DNA from: VRUE01 sp963747765
GTDB taxonomy: Bacteria > Actinomycetota > Thermoleophilia > Solirubrobacterales > 70-9
Reading direction: 5' to 3'
Assembly: GCA_963747765.1 (NCBI GenBank)
Contig: CAVVGH010000007.1
Location: forward strand, 520,482-584,481
DNA: 64,000 nucleotides
Every line of letters begins with the position of its first letter. The stretch's first letter is position 1. This document shows positions 8,066 to 16,212 of the stretch, in pieces. The notes below the pieces were generated by a model. It was given only the letters and a program-made list of their open reading frames with translations. It did no database searches and had not been told where the DNA came from. Both the position numbers and the translations under genes were made by a program.

Positions 8066-8566
8066 TTATCGAGCGTTGGGCTCGAAATCGCCGCCCCCGT
8101 CGAGCGCCCCATTCGAGCCGTCCGCCCCAGCCAGAATCGCCTCGGCTATCCGCTGCGGGGCCGGCGGACAGCCGGGGATGCGGATGTCCACCGGCAGCAG
8201 ATCCTCCAGGGGGCCGGCCAGCTCGGCGGCGTCGCCGAGGACGCCGCAACCGAGGGCGCAATCGCCAAGGGCGGCGACCAGGCGTGGCTCGGGCATCGCC
8301 TCATACGCCGCTTGCAACGGCTCGACCATGCGCGTCGTGACCGGGCCGGTGACGAGCAGGATGTCGGCGTGGCGCGGCGAGGCGACGATGTCGAGCCCGA
8401 AGCGCTGCAGGTCGTACTGCGGGGCAGCCGTCGCGGCCACCTCGTGCTCGCAAGCGTTGCAGGACCCGGCATCGACGTGCCGGAGAGCCACGGAGCGGGC
8501 GCCCCTGCGTCGTGGCAGCGCTGCTTCACGACGAACCCGCTGCAGGTGGCGGAGCAGGACGAACAT
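8066..8566 (-). CDS. hydrogenase-4/formate hydrogenlyase small subunit-like (HyfI/HycG/NuoB family)
   Basis: This iron-sulfur subunit of a group 4 hydrogenase-like complex should carry one [4Fe-4S] cluster next to the large subunit. The 166-residue protein has Cys36 and Cys39 in GSCNACEHE, Cys103 (with Cys107) in GDCALGCG, and Cys133 in PGCPPAPQ. These are the expected four ligands. The GSCNxC form is closer to hydrogenase small subunits than to NuoB. The ATG at 8566 lies 2 nt after the large-subunit stop. It is the last gene of the cluster. Confidence 0.85.
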   Translation of the reverse strand: MFVLLRHLQRVRREAALPRRRGARSVALRHVDAGSCNACEHEVAATAAPQYDLQRFGLDIVASPRHADILLVTGPVTTRMVEPLQAAYEAMPEPRLVAALGDCALGCGVLGDAAELAGPLEDLLPVDIRIPGCPPAPQRIAEAILAGADGSNGALDGGGDFEPNAR

Positions 8567-8568
8567 GA

Positions 8569-10011
8569 TCAGCGATCCACGCAGGCGTAGCAGAGCTCGA
8601 AGCTCTTGTTGATCAGCGGGAAGTCCCCCAGGACGCTGCCAGCCGTGGCGTGCGCCAGGGCGGTCCAATTGGCATAGGAGCCGGTGCGCAGGTGAAACCG
8701 CCCAACCCGCTGCCCGTCTGGCTCGACGACGCAGACGGTCTCTCCGCGTGGGCTCTCGACGCGTGCGATTCCCACCGGATCGGTGGTGCCGCGCGGAGTC
8801 CCAGCCGCCGGACGCAGCGGCTCGCAGAGGAGCTCGTCCAGCATCGCGAAGGTCACCTCCAGCTCGATCGCCCGCACCTCGAGGCGTGCGGCGACGTCTC
8901 CCCCGGCGATTGCCGGGATAGCGGCGGCGAAGGTGGAGCCGTAGCAGAGCCCGGGGCTGGCCATGCGAGTATCCAGCTTCAGGCCGGAGGCGCGGCCGAC
9001 GACCCCAACCGCGCCAAGCTCAGCCGCGTCCTCGCGCGCCAGCACGCCCACCTCACCGAGCCGCGCCTGAACGGACGCCGAAAAGCGGATCTCGCGCCAT
9101 GCTCGCGCCGCATCCTGGCGCAGCTCGCCAAGCTCGCCGCGTACCCGATCGGCTTCCGGGGACGCCAGCTCGAGGCGACTGGCGCCGACCTCAACCAATC
9201 CGAATAGGTAGCGGTGGCCGGCGAGGGCCCCGTTGAGGCGCAGCGCCCGCTCCTTCAGCGCCGCAAAGGCCATGTTCCCGGTCGCAAACCCGAGCCCGGC
9301 GCAGATCGCACCGATGTCGTTGAGGTGGTTGTAGAGCCGCTCCAGCTCGAGCAGCAGGGTGCGACCGCGGCGCAGGTCTCGGGAAGAGTCAAGGCCAAGA
9401 ATGCTCTCGCAGGCCTGCGCGTAGGCGACCGAGTTGGTGACCGCGCAGGCACCGCAGGACCGCTGCGCGAACGCCAACCCGTCCGGGAGCTTGCCGCCCT
9501 CGGCAGCGCGCTCCAGCCCGCGATGCTTGTAGAAGAGGCGTGGATCGACAAGGAGAATCCGCTCGCCGACGACGTGAAACCGGAAATGGCCGGACTCGAT
9601 CACGCCGGCGTGGATCGGCCCGACGGCCACCTCGTGCACCCCCTCCCCTGCCACCGGGACTGTCCAGCGCGCGGTCTGGAGCGGATGGGCGACGAGTGGG
9701 CGCAGGGGCTCATGGCCGTCGAAGCGCAGCCCGTAGACGTCGTGGGCCTCGCGCTCATCCCAACCCGCGGCGGGAATGAGGTCGACGATCGTCTCCTGCT
9801 CCTCGTCGCCAAGGCGGGTCGTGAACACCCGCGTTTCGGTACCGCGGGCGAACAGCGCGCTCCAGCGGCGATCGGCGTCCGGGCCGCCGGCAAAGGCCCC
9901 GCAGAAGCGATCGCCGTCGTCGAGGGCTCGCCGGCACGCGTCGCGCCATTCGGAGCGATCGACCGTCATGCTGCTGGCGCTCTGGCGCGTCGCCGGGGCG
10001 CGCGGGCTCAC
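8569..10011 (-). CDS. group 4 [NiFe]-hydrogenase-like large subunit, NuoC-NuoD fusion (HycE/HyfG family)
   Basis: The 480-residue protein joins a 30-kDa NuoC-like domain (DEREAHDVYGLRFDGHEP near residue 85) to a 49-kDa NuoD-like domain. Two CxxC pairs match the positions of NiFe ligands: Cys186/Cys189 in RSCGAC and Cys474/Cys477 in ELCYACVDR. The His that usually follows the first pair is Asn. The protein stops three residues after the last Cys, so there is no C-terminal extension for a maturation protease. The GTG start overlaps the hyfF-like TGA. Whether it binds nickel is open. Confidence 0.85.
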   Translation of the reverse strand: MSPRAPATRQSASSMTVDRSEWRDACRRALDDGDRFCGAFAGGPDADRRWSALFARGTETRVFTTRLGDEEQETIVDLIPAAGWDEREAHDVYGLRFDGHEPLRPLVAHPLQTARWTVPVAGEGVHEVAVGPIHAGVIESGHFRFHVVGERILLVDPRLFYKHRGLERAAEGGKLPDGLAFAQRSCGACAVTNSVAYAQACESILGLDSSRDLRRGRTLLLELERLYNHLNDIGAICAGLGFATGNMAFAALKERALRLNGALAGHRYLFGLVEVGASRLELASPEADRVRGELGELRQDAARAWREIRFSASVQARLGEVGVLAREDAAELGAVGVVGRASGLKLDTRMASPGLCYGSTFAAAIPAIAGGDVAARLEVRAIELEVTFAMLDELLCEPLRPAAGTPRGTTDPVGIARVESPRGETVCVVEPDGQRVGRFHLRTGSYANWTALAHATAGSVLGDFPLINKSFELCYACVDR

Positions 10012-11489
10012 GCGCCGCTCCCCATCAGGGCCTCGACAATGCCCGAATCGGGCAGTGCGTAGGCCACCGCGGTCAGTGCCAGTAGCCCGACGGCCGCGGT
10101 TCCGGCGAGCACGGCCACCGCTCGTGTCGAGCGGGAGGTCGGGCCGCTGCCCCTCCCCTCCCCCTCGCCCAGCAGTGCCTCGATCAGGGCATGCGCGAGG
10201 CCGAGGAATCCGAGCGCGAGCAGCACGGCGGCGAGCGCGGAAACCACCGTCAAGCCGGCCGCCATTCCCCCCAGTAGAACCATCACCTCCGAGACGAAGA
10301 GCGGCGAGGGAGGCAGCCCGGCGAGCGAGACGAGACTGATCGCCATCGCCGTGGCCGTCGGTGCGCTCGTTCGGGCGACACCTCTTGGCGCCCTCCTTCC
10401 GCTGGCCGGGTCCTGGCGCAGCAGCGGAATGGCCGTGTAGAAACCGAGCGCCTTGGCGATGCCATGGCCGGCAACGTGAATGACTACTCCGGCGATCGCC
10501 AGCGGCGTGCCAAACCCGACTCCCAGCGCGAGAATCCCCATGTGCTCGAGGCTGGAATAGGCAAGCAGGCGCTTCCAGGGCAGAGGCCGCCAGAGGAACG
10601 GCACCGCGATCAGCAGCGAAGCGAGGCCGAAGCCGACGAAGAGCTCCTGAACGACGCCGGCGCCAAGCGCCGGCTCGAGCGCGAGCTTGGTCCGCCAGGC
10701 GATCAGCAGCACGGTCGGGAGCAGCGCCGCGGAGAGCATTGCGCTGACCGGCGGCGGTGCCTCGCTGTGCGCGTCGGGCAACCAGTTGTGCACCGGGGCC
10801 CAGCCGATCTTGCTCGCCAATCCCACCATGATCAGGACGAAGGCGACGAGAGCGGTTGGCCGTGGGAGGCCATCGGCACTGGCCGCCAGCTCCCGCCAGT
10901 CCAGGCGGCTCAGGCCCGGAGCCGTGTCGCCGGCGGCGGCGAAGAGGACGACTATCCCCAGCAGCGCGATCGCCAGCCCGAGCGTGGTGAGGATGACGTA
11001 CTTCCAGCCCGCCTCAAGCGCGCTGCGTCTGCCGGTGAAGGCCACCAGCAGCGCTGAGGCTGCGGTGGTCGCCTCGATCAGCAACCAGGCCAGCCCCAAG
11101 TTGTCGACGAGTGGCAAGGCCAGCAGCGCTGCCCAGAAGACGTTGAGGGCGACGTAGTAGAGGACGTGGGAAACCCGGGCGCTGAACCAGCTGCGGCCAG
11201 CGTGGCGCAGGTAGGCGGGCGAAACGGCGGCGCTCGCGAGGCCGACGACGGCAACCAGGGCGAGGAATATGCCGCTGGCGGCGTCGAGCACATACCAGCT
11301 GCCCCGCGCGGCGGCCGCCGGCGCGGCGGCCAGCGAGAGCACGGCAAGGGTCAGCGCCAGCGCCGCCGTTAGCGTGGAGCCCACGAGGTTGAGGCGGTCC
11401 ACGGCACGCGCGCTCGGCATCAGCGCCACGGCGGCGGCGGTGCCCAGCGGCACTGCGAGCACCGCTATCGCGAGAATCCCGTCAGTCAC
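10008..11489 (-). CDS. hydrogenase-4 component F-like / NuoN-type proton-pumping membrane subunit (HyfF/HycQ)
   Basis: The 493-residue polytopic protein belongs to the Mrp/NuoLMN antiporter-like family. WAPVHNWLPDAHSEAPPPVSA around residue 230 is the classic quinone/proton pump signature, and LLAYSSLEHMG follows. About 14 hydrophobic helices are visible. The GTG at 11489 overlaps the hyfE-like stop by 8 bp. It lies between hyfE-like and hycE-like genes in the order of mycobacterial hycP, hycQ, hycE, and it should build the proton channel of the complex. Confidence 0.87.
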   Translation of the reverse strand: MTDGILAIAVLAVPLGTAAAVALMPSARAVDRLNLVGSTLTAALALTLAVLSLAAAPAAAARGSWYVLDAASGIFLALVAVVGLASAAVSPAYLRHAGRSWFSARVSHVLYYVALNVFWAALLALPLVDNLGLAWLLIEATTAASALLVAFTGRRSALEAGWKYVILTTLGLAIALLGIVVLFAAAGDTAPGLSRLDWRELAASADGLPRPTALVAFVLIMVGLASKIGWAPVHNWLPDAHSEAPPPVSAMLSAALLPTVLLIAWRTKLALEPALGAGVVQELFVGFGLASLLIAVPFLWRPLPWKRLLAYSSLEHMGILALGVGFGTPLAIAGVVIHVAGHGIAKALGFYTAIPLLRQDPASGRRAPRGVARTSAPTATAMAISLVSLAGLPPSPLFVSEVMVLLGGMAAGLTVVSALAAVLLALGFLGLAHALIEALLGEGEGRGSGPTSRSTRAVAVLAGTAAVGLLALTAVAYALPDSGIVEALMGSGA

Positions 11490-12099
11490 GAAGCCCTCGC
11501 AATAGATCGGTGTCGCCCGTGCCGACCTCACTTTGGATCTTCTGGGTGAAGGCCGCTCCGACGGTGATCACCAGCGCGAGGTCGAAGAGGATGCCGAGCT
11601 CGATCACGAACGGCAGCCCGCCGGGAACCGAGATCGCCAGCAGGTAGACGCCGTTCTCCGCAACCAGGATGCCGAGCAATTGCAGTAACGCCGGCCGGCG
11701 CACGACGACGGTGGCGATCCCCAGCGCAAGCAGGGTCACAGCGGCATGTTCGGTGGCGCGGCCGCCGAGCCCCAGCGGCGGGACCGCCGCCATCGCCACC
11801 AGGGCGACGACGGTGGCGAGGAGCAGGCGGGCCCCCACCGTCGTCGAAGGGACGATCAGGCCCGACTCCGGTGTGCGTCTGCGGGCAAGGGCCAGAAGGA
11901 CCGGAAGCGCCACGGCGCGCACCAGAAGGATCACGCCGGCGACCAGCAGCCCATCGCCGTTGTCACCCGCCAGCGAGAGCGCCGCGAGACCCAGCAGCAG
12001 GGCCTGGGCCGCGACCAGCAGGATGGCAAAACTGCGGCGACGGACGAGGATCACGCCAAACCCGAGCGCGACTAGGGCGACGAGCAGCGCAGAGCTCAT
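11482..12099 (-). CDS. hydrogenase-4 component E-like membrane protein (HyfE/HycP)
   Basis: The 205-residue protein has six or so hydrophobic helices and the HyfE-type C-terminal block ENGVYLLAISVPGGLPFVIELG, with acidic residues buried in membrane segments. It is a small membrane arm subunit related in position to NuoK. The ATG at 12099 overlaps the hycD-like TGA (ATGA). The much longer upstream frame in the same phase is antisense-type noise. Confidence 0.85.
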   Translation of the reverse strand: MSSALLVALVALGFGVILVRRRSFAILLVAAQALLLGLAALSLAGDNGDGLLVAGVILLVRAVALPVLLALARRRTPESGLIVPSTTVGARLLLATVVALVAMAAVPPLGLGGRATEHAAVTLLALGIATVVVRRPALLQLLGILVAENGVYLLAISVPGGLPFVIELGILFDLALVITVGAAFTQKIQSEVGTGDTDLLRGLRD

Positions 12100-13016
12100 G
12101 CCAGTCCGCCCAGCAACCAGCTGGCCAGTCCGACGAGGGCCAGCAGGCATCCGCCGCCAAGGAGGGCCGGTGCGCTCAGGATCCGCATCTTTGGCTGCGC
12201 GGTCTCGGTCAGCGCCAGGGCCGCGCAGAGCAGCGCCACGCCGACCGCGAGGCAGGCGAGCTGGACGCCAAACCCACCCCAGTGAGGCAGGAACAGCTCG
12301 GCGCCGACGACGAGCACGATCCAGTGCCGTGCGGCGGCGCTCCACTCCAGCAGCGCCAGGTCGCGGCCGGCGTACTCGAGCAACGGCCCCTCGTGGATCA
12401 TCGTCAACTCCAGGTGAGTGTCGGGGTTGTCGATTGGCTGGCGTCCGGTCTCGACCAGGACGATGAGGCCGAAGGCGGCCGCGGCGCACCAGCGAACGGG
12501 CTCGCTCCAGGCGGCGGCGCCGTTGGCGGCGGCGCTCATCGAAACGAGATCGGTGCTGCTCGCCGGCAGCGCGGCGAGGACGATCGCCAGGACCAACAGG
12601 GCCTCCGCGAAGGCGGAGAGGGTCAGGTCCCGGCTTGCACCGATCAGCGCGAAGCCCGAGCCGGTGTCCCAGCTCGCGGCGGCCAGTGCGAAGCGGGCCA
12701 GCGCCAGCAGACCGACGAGGACCAGCGCGTCGTTCCCCAGTGACCAGTTGGGGGCGGCCCCTGCGATAGGCAGCAAGAGCAGGGCCAGCGCAGTGGCGGC
12801 GGCGACCGCGCAGGGCGCCAGCCGGTAGACCACCGTGGTCGGTTGCGGGTCGGCCAGGCTCTTGCCCCAGAGCCGGCGCAGCTCCCGGTAGGGCTGCAGA
12901 GGCGAGGGGCCGCGACGTCCCTGGAGGCGGGCCTTGAGCGCCTGGATCGCTCCCGGCAGCAGCGGCGCCAGGCCGATGCCGCCGACGACCTGAATCGCCG
13001 CGGCGAGCGCGGTCAT
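12096..13016 (-). CDS. formate hydrogenlyase membrane anchor subunit-like (HycD/HyfC, NuoH family)
   Basis: The 306-residue NuoH-family protein has KARLQGRRGPSPLQPYRELRRL near residue 28, the cytoplasmic loop characteristic of HycD, and VETGRQPIDNPDTHLELTMIHEG near 198, the quinone-pocket loop. It anchors the hydrophilic subunits to the membrane. The ATG overlaps the hyfB-like TGA (ATGA), and its own TGA overlaps hyfE-like. Confidence 0.9.
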   Translation of the reverse strand: MTALAAAIQVVGGIGLAPLLPGAIQALKARLQGRRGPSPLQPYRELRRLWGKSLADPQPTTVVYRLAPCAVAAATALALLLLPIAGAAPNWSLGNDALVLVGLLALARFALAAASWDTGSGFALIGASRDLTLSAFAEALLVLAIVLAALPASSTDLVSMSAAANGAAAWSEPVRWCAAAAFGLIVLVETGRQPIDNPDTHLELTMIHEGPLLEYAGRDLALLEWSAAARHWIVLVVGAELFLPHWGGFGVQLACLAVGVALLCAALALTETAQPKMRILSAPALLGGGCLLALVGLASWLLGGLA

Positions 13017-14965
13017 CCGATCGCTCCCGTTCGCACCAGGGCGAGCAGCGCCAACAACAGGGCGAGCAGGTAGGCGGCGTAGGCGCGAATGCTGCCGGAC
13101 TGGACGCGACGGGCGATCCGGGCAGCGGCGAGGGCGCCTCGCAGCAACGGCCCGAAAAGCGCGGTGTCGAAGAGGTGGGGAACCTCGCCCCGGTAGTGGA
13201 CCGACTGGACCACGCCGTGCTCGACCACCGGCGCGACCATCCGTCGCGACCGCAGGGCGCCCTCGAGGACGAGCCGCAGCGGCTTGGTGAAACCGGCCGA
13301 GCTCCAGGCGAGCGCCGGCTCCACCCGCGTACCGCAGGCCCAGGCGGGGACCGGCGCGGCACGCCGCGAGCCACGCAGGCGCCAGAGCAGGCCGCTGAGA
13401 GCAATGAGCCCGAGCAGCAGCCACGGCGAGGGCAGCGAGCCGGTGCCGGGAACGAGCAGGCTTGGCGCCGCGCCGAGGCTGCGGGGCTGCGGGGCGAGCC
13501 CCATCAGCGCTGGGACCAGCATGCCCGGGAGGGCGCCCAGAGCGACGCAGCAGACGGCCAGGAGCACCGGGCCGAGCCACATGCCGAGCGGCGCCTCTAC
13601 CGCCGCCGCGACCTCGGGCCGGCGGGGCGCGCCGAGCAGCACCAGCCCAACCGCCTTGACGAAGCAGAACAGGGCCAGGGCTGCGGTTGCGGCAAGGCCC
13701 CCGGCTGCCACGGCACCGACGAGGCCGATGCCGAGAGCTGGGCCCAGGGCAACGTGGACCAGCGCCTGCAGGGTGAGCCACTCCGAGGCGAAGCCGTTGA
13801 GCGGGGGAACCCCGGCGATTGCCATCGATCCGATCAGAAAGGCGCCGCCGGTCCAGGGCATGCGCCGCAGCAGGCCACCGATGCGATCGAGGTCGAGGCA
13901 GCCCACGGCGCGCTCGAAGGCACCCGCCGCCAGGAACAGCAGGGCCTTGAACACGGCATGGTTGAGGACGTGAAGAAGCGCTGCGGCGAACGCGATCGCC
14001 GCCCACTCCACCTCGGCCTGGGAGGCGAAGAGAATCGAGGCGCCGAGCCCGAGCGCGACGATCCCGACGTTCTCGATCGAGTGAAAGGCGAGCAGCCGCT
14101 TCAGGTCGTGTTGCATCAGCGCGTAGAGGACGCCGCCCAGCGCTGACAGCAAGCCCAGCCCGAGCACCGTCAGGCCCACCCACAGGGGCGCCGGAGCCGC
14201 CCACTCGAAGAGCACTCGGATCAAGCCATAGAGGGCGACCTTGACCATCACCCCCGACATCAGGGCCGAAACGTGACTCGGCGCGACGGGGTGCGCTCGC
14301 GGCAGCCAGGAGTGCATCGGCATCAAGCCCGCCTTGGTGCCGAAGCCGACCAGAGCGGCGACCATGACGAGCGCCTCCACCCCGCCCCCCCGGGTGGCGA
14401 GCGCCCCGGGATCGCTCAGCGCTCCATAGTGGGCGAGCGCCAACACGCAGATCCAGACACCGGCACCGCCCAGGTGGGTCATCGCCAGGTAGACGAAGAC
14501 TGCACGGCGCACGTCGGCGTCGTTGCGACTGACGAGGATCGCGGCAGCGGGAACCAGGGTCATCAGCTCCCAGAAGGCGAGGAACGAGGACGGGTCGCGC
14601 GCCGTGACGACCCCGGCTAGCGAGAGCAGGAACAGCCCGCACAGGGCCACCTGAGCGCGCTCGCCGGCGGAGCCGGCCAGGTAGTCGCGGGCAAAGAAGA
14701 GCGAGGGTATGGCGACCACCGCGACGGTCGCCAGGAAGAATCCGCTCAGTCCATCGACTCCAAGCACCGGGCTGAGCCCGTCACGAAACCCGGCGCCGAG
14801 CGGCGCCGCTCCGAACACGACGAGGGCTCCGCCGACGCCGATCGCTCCGATCCCGAGCGCCTGCAGGGCGAGTGCGTCGTTGGCACGCATGCGCAGCAAC
14901 GGACCCACGGTCCCGGCTCCGAGCAGGGCCGCGCCGGCGGCGACCAGCCAGTCCAACCCGCTCAA
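13013..14965 (-). CDS. hydrogenase-4 component B-like proton-pumping subunit (HyfB/NuoL family)
   Basis: The 650-residue polytopic protein contains GFGTKAGLMPMHSWLPRAHPVAPSHVSALMSG, the HyfB/NuoL signature, near residue 205, and LLAFHSIENVGIVALGLG near 295. It is a second antiporter-like pump subunit and the first structural gene after arsR. The start appears to be TTG at 14965. No strong ribosome-binding site is visible, so a nearby alternative start is possible. The stop lies in an ATGA overlap with hycD-like. Confidence 0.88.
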   Translation of the reverse strand: MSGLDWLVAAGAALLGAGTVGPLLRMRANDALALQALGIGAIGVGGALVVFGAAPLGAGFRDGLSPVLGVDGLSGFFLATVAVVAIPSLFFARDYLAGSAGERAQVALCGLFLLSLAGVVTARDPSSFLAFWELMTLVPAAAILVSRNDADVRRAVFVYLAMTHLGGAGVWICVLALAHYGALSDPGALATRGGGVEALVMVAALVGFGTKAGLMPMHSWLPRAHPVAPSHVSALMSGVMVKVALYGLIRVLFEWAAPAPLWVGLTVLGLGLLSALGGVLYALMQHDLKRLLAFHSIENVGIVALGLGASILFASQAEVEWAAIAFAAALLHVLNHAVFKALLFLAAGAFERAVGCLDLDRIGGLLRRMPWTGGAFLIGSMAIAGVPPLNGFASEWLTLQALVHVALGPALGIGLVGAVAAGGLAATAALALFCFVKAVGLVLLGAPRRPEVAAAVEAPLGMWLGPVLLAVCCVALGALPGMLVPALMGLAPQPRSLGAAPSLLVPGTGSLPSPWLLLGLIALSGLLWRLRGSRRAAPVPAWACGTRVEPALAWSSAGFTKPLRLVLEGALRSRRMVAPVVEHGVVQSVHYRGEVPHLFDTALFGPLLRGALAAARIARRVQSGSIRAYAAYLLALLLALLALVRTGAIG

Positions 14966-14975
14966 TCCAGGAGAC

Positions 14976-15359
14976 CTATCGCGCCCGGGACTTCGATCGC
15001 GACCGCGTCTTTGCGGTCGCGTTGGTGGTCTTCGGCGCGGCTTGCTCCAGCTCTCCCAGCAGGGCGCTGGCTTCCTCGAGATGAGAGCTGATCACCTGAC
15101 GAGCGCTGCCCAGGAGCTGAAAGATGCGGGGGTCGCGAACCCTGTGATAGACGCTGGTGCCCTCGCGGCGGGCCTCCAGCAGCCCCTGCCTGCGCATCGC
15201 GCTGAGATGCTGGGAGGCACCGCTGGAGTCGATCTCCAGCTCGGCCTGAAGCTCCCGCACGGTCATCTCGCCGCCGCGCAGCAGATCCAGGATGCGCACC
15301 CTGGCCGGGTGGCCCAGGGCGCGGAAGAACTCCGCCTCGATCTGATGAATTGGCTCCAT
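14976..15359 (-). CDS. ArsR-family winged-helix transcriptional regulator
   Basis: The 127-residue ArsR-type repressor starts IEAEFFRALGHPARVRILDLL and has the recognition region ELEIDSSGASQHLSAMRRQGLL near residues 40-62. A basic Lys/Arg/Thr-rich tail follows. It lacks the CVC metal site of arsenic sensors. It immediately precedes the hydrogenase-like cluster in the same direction, 10 bp before hyfB-like. This matches the Rv0081 regulator that heads Rv0082-Rv0087 in Mycobacterium tuberculosis, so control of the cluster is likely. Confidence 0.88.
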   Translation of the reverse strand: MEPIHQIEAEFFRALGHPARVRILDLLRGGEMTVRELQAELEIDSSGASQHLSAMRRQGLLEARREGTSVYHRVRDPRIFQLLGSARQVISSHLEEASALLGELEQAAPKTTNATAKTRSRSKSRAR

Positions 15360-15369
15360 AGTTTAAGGA

Positions 15370-15375
15370 ATTATA
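15370..15375 (-). promoter_or_regulatory. -10 box of the arsR-hyf cluster (TATAAT)
   Basis: The minus strand reads TATAAT, a perfect consensus, 10 nt upstream of the arsR ATG in an AT-rich island that contrasts with its GC-rich surroundings. ArsR autoregulation at this site is plausible. Confidence 0.6.
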
Positions 15376-15455
15376 AGACAATACACCTCCAGCAAGCCGA
15401 GCACGTTACGCCTGCGGCGGGCGCGAGCTGCGGGCCCGACGGAATGCCGCGCGCG

Positions 15456-15563
15456 GCTCAGCCCGGCAGCATTGCGCTGCCCCACGCCAGCGGCCTGACG
15501 AGCGGCGGTGCTCAGCCCGGCAGCATTGCGCTGCCCCACGCCAGCGGCCTGACGAGCGGCGGT
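15456..15563. repeat. 54-bp perfect tandem duplication of a methyltransferase 3' end
   Basis: Copies lie at 15456-15509 and 15510-15563. The unit begins GCTCAGCCCGGCAGCATTGC. The second copy holds the last 17 codons and stop of the methyltransferase gene. The first repeats them, stop included, in the 3' flank. Confidence 0.9.
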
Positions 15564-16153
15564 GCCTTGGGCAGACGGCCACGCTCCAGGCGCTCCACGG
15601 CGAACGGCGAGGCCGCGATCGTGGCCACCGTGTCTCGGTTGCAGTGACAACCGTCGCCCAGGAAGCGCCAGGGCTTCTCGAGTCGGTCCTGCCAGCGGGC
15701 CAGATCGGCGTGCTCGGAGCGGACGTGCTCGATGAAAAGCAGCCTTCCCTCCGGGCGCAGCACCCTGGCCGCCTCAGCGAGGGCGGCCGATGGGTTGGGC
15801 ACCGTGCAGAGCACCAGCGCGAACACGGCCGTGTCAAAGCTGGAATCCTCGACAGGCAGTCGTTCGGCGGGTGCCTCGATCAGCTCGGCGGATAGACCCG
15901 ATTCGTCCAGCCTGGGACGCAGCCTCTTCAGCATGTGAGGGTCGGGCTCGGCAAGTACCAGCTCGGTCACCGCCGACGGGAACAGATCGAGGTTGGCACC
16001 GGTGCCCGCGCCGATGTCGATCGTGCGCCCCCGAGCGCTTGCCAGCAGCTCACGGCGCATCTCTCGCAGGCCGGCCTCTTCGGTTCCGCTGAGCCCACGG
16101 TCGTAGAGGGCCGTGAAGGCCCGGCCCCAAGTGGCGTCGTAGATGCGGCCCAT
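15512..16153 (-). CDS. class I SAM-dependent methyltransferase (UbiE/METTL7-like)
   Basis: The 213-residue protein has motif I DIGAGTGANLDLF near residue 46, the acidic motif II loop VLAEPDPHML, and the post-motif region FDTAVFALVLCTVPNP near 108. RVLRPEGRLLFIEHVRS is typical of UbiE/METTL7-type enzymes. The substrate is unknown. The last 17 codons with the stop lie in a 54-bp tandem repeat, so a slip across the repeat would leave the protein unchanged. Confidence 0.85.
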   Translation of the reverse strand: MGRIYDATWGRAFTALYDRGLSGTEEAGLREMRRELLASARGRTIDIGAGTGANLDLFPSAVTELVLAEPDPHMLKRLRPRLDESGLSAELIEAPAERLPVEDSSFDTAVFALVLCTVPNPSAALAEAARVLRPEGRLLFIEHVRSEHADLARWQDRLEKPWRFLGDGCHCNRDTVATIAASPFAVERLERGRLPKAPPLVRPLAWGSAMLPG

Positions 16154-16212
16154 CTGTCGCGCTGACCGGTCCGACCGCCCTGTGAGGAGGTCAAACCGGT
16201 CGCGAGCGTGGG

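Noticed and set aside
8066..14965. Respiratory complex I (nuo) operon
   Set aside because: Only membrane pump and NuoB/C/D-type subunits occur. NuoA, E, F, G, I, J and K partners are missing, and sequence motifs fit Hyf/Hyc proteins better.
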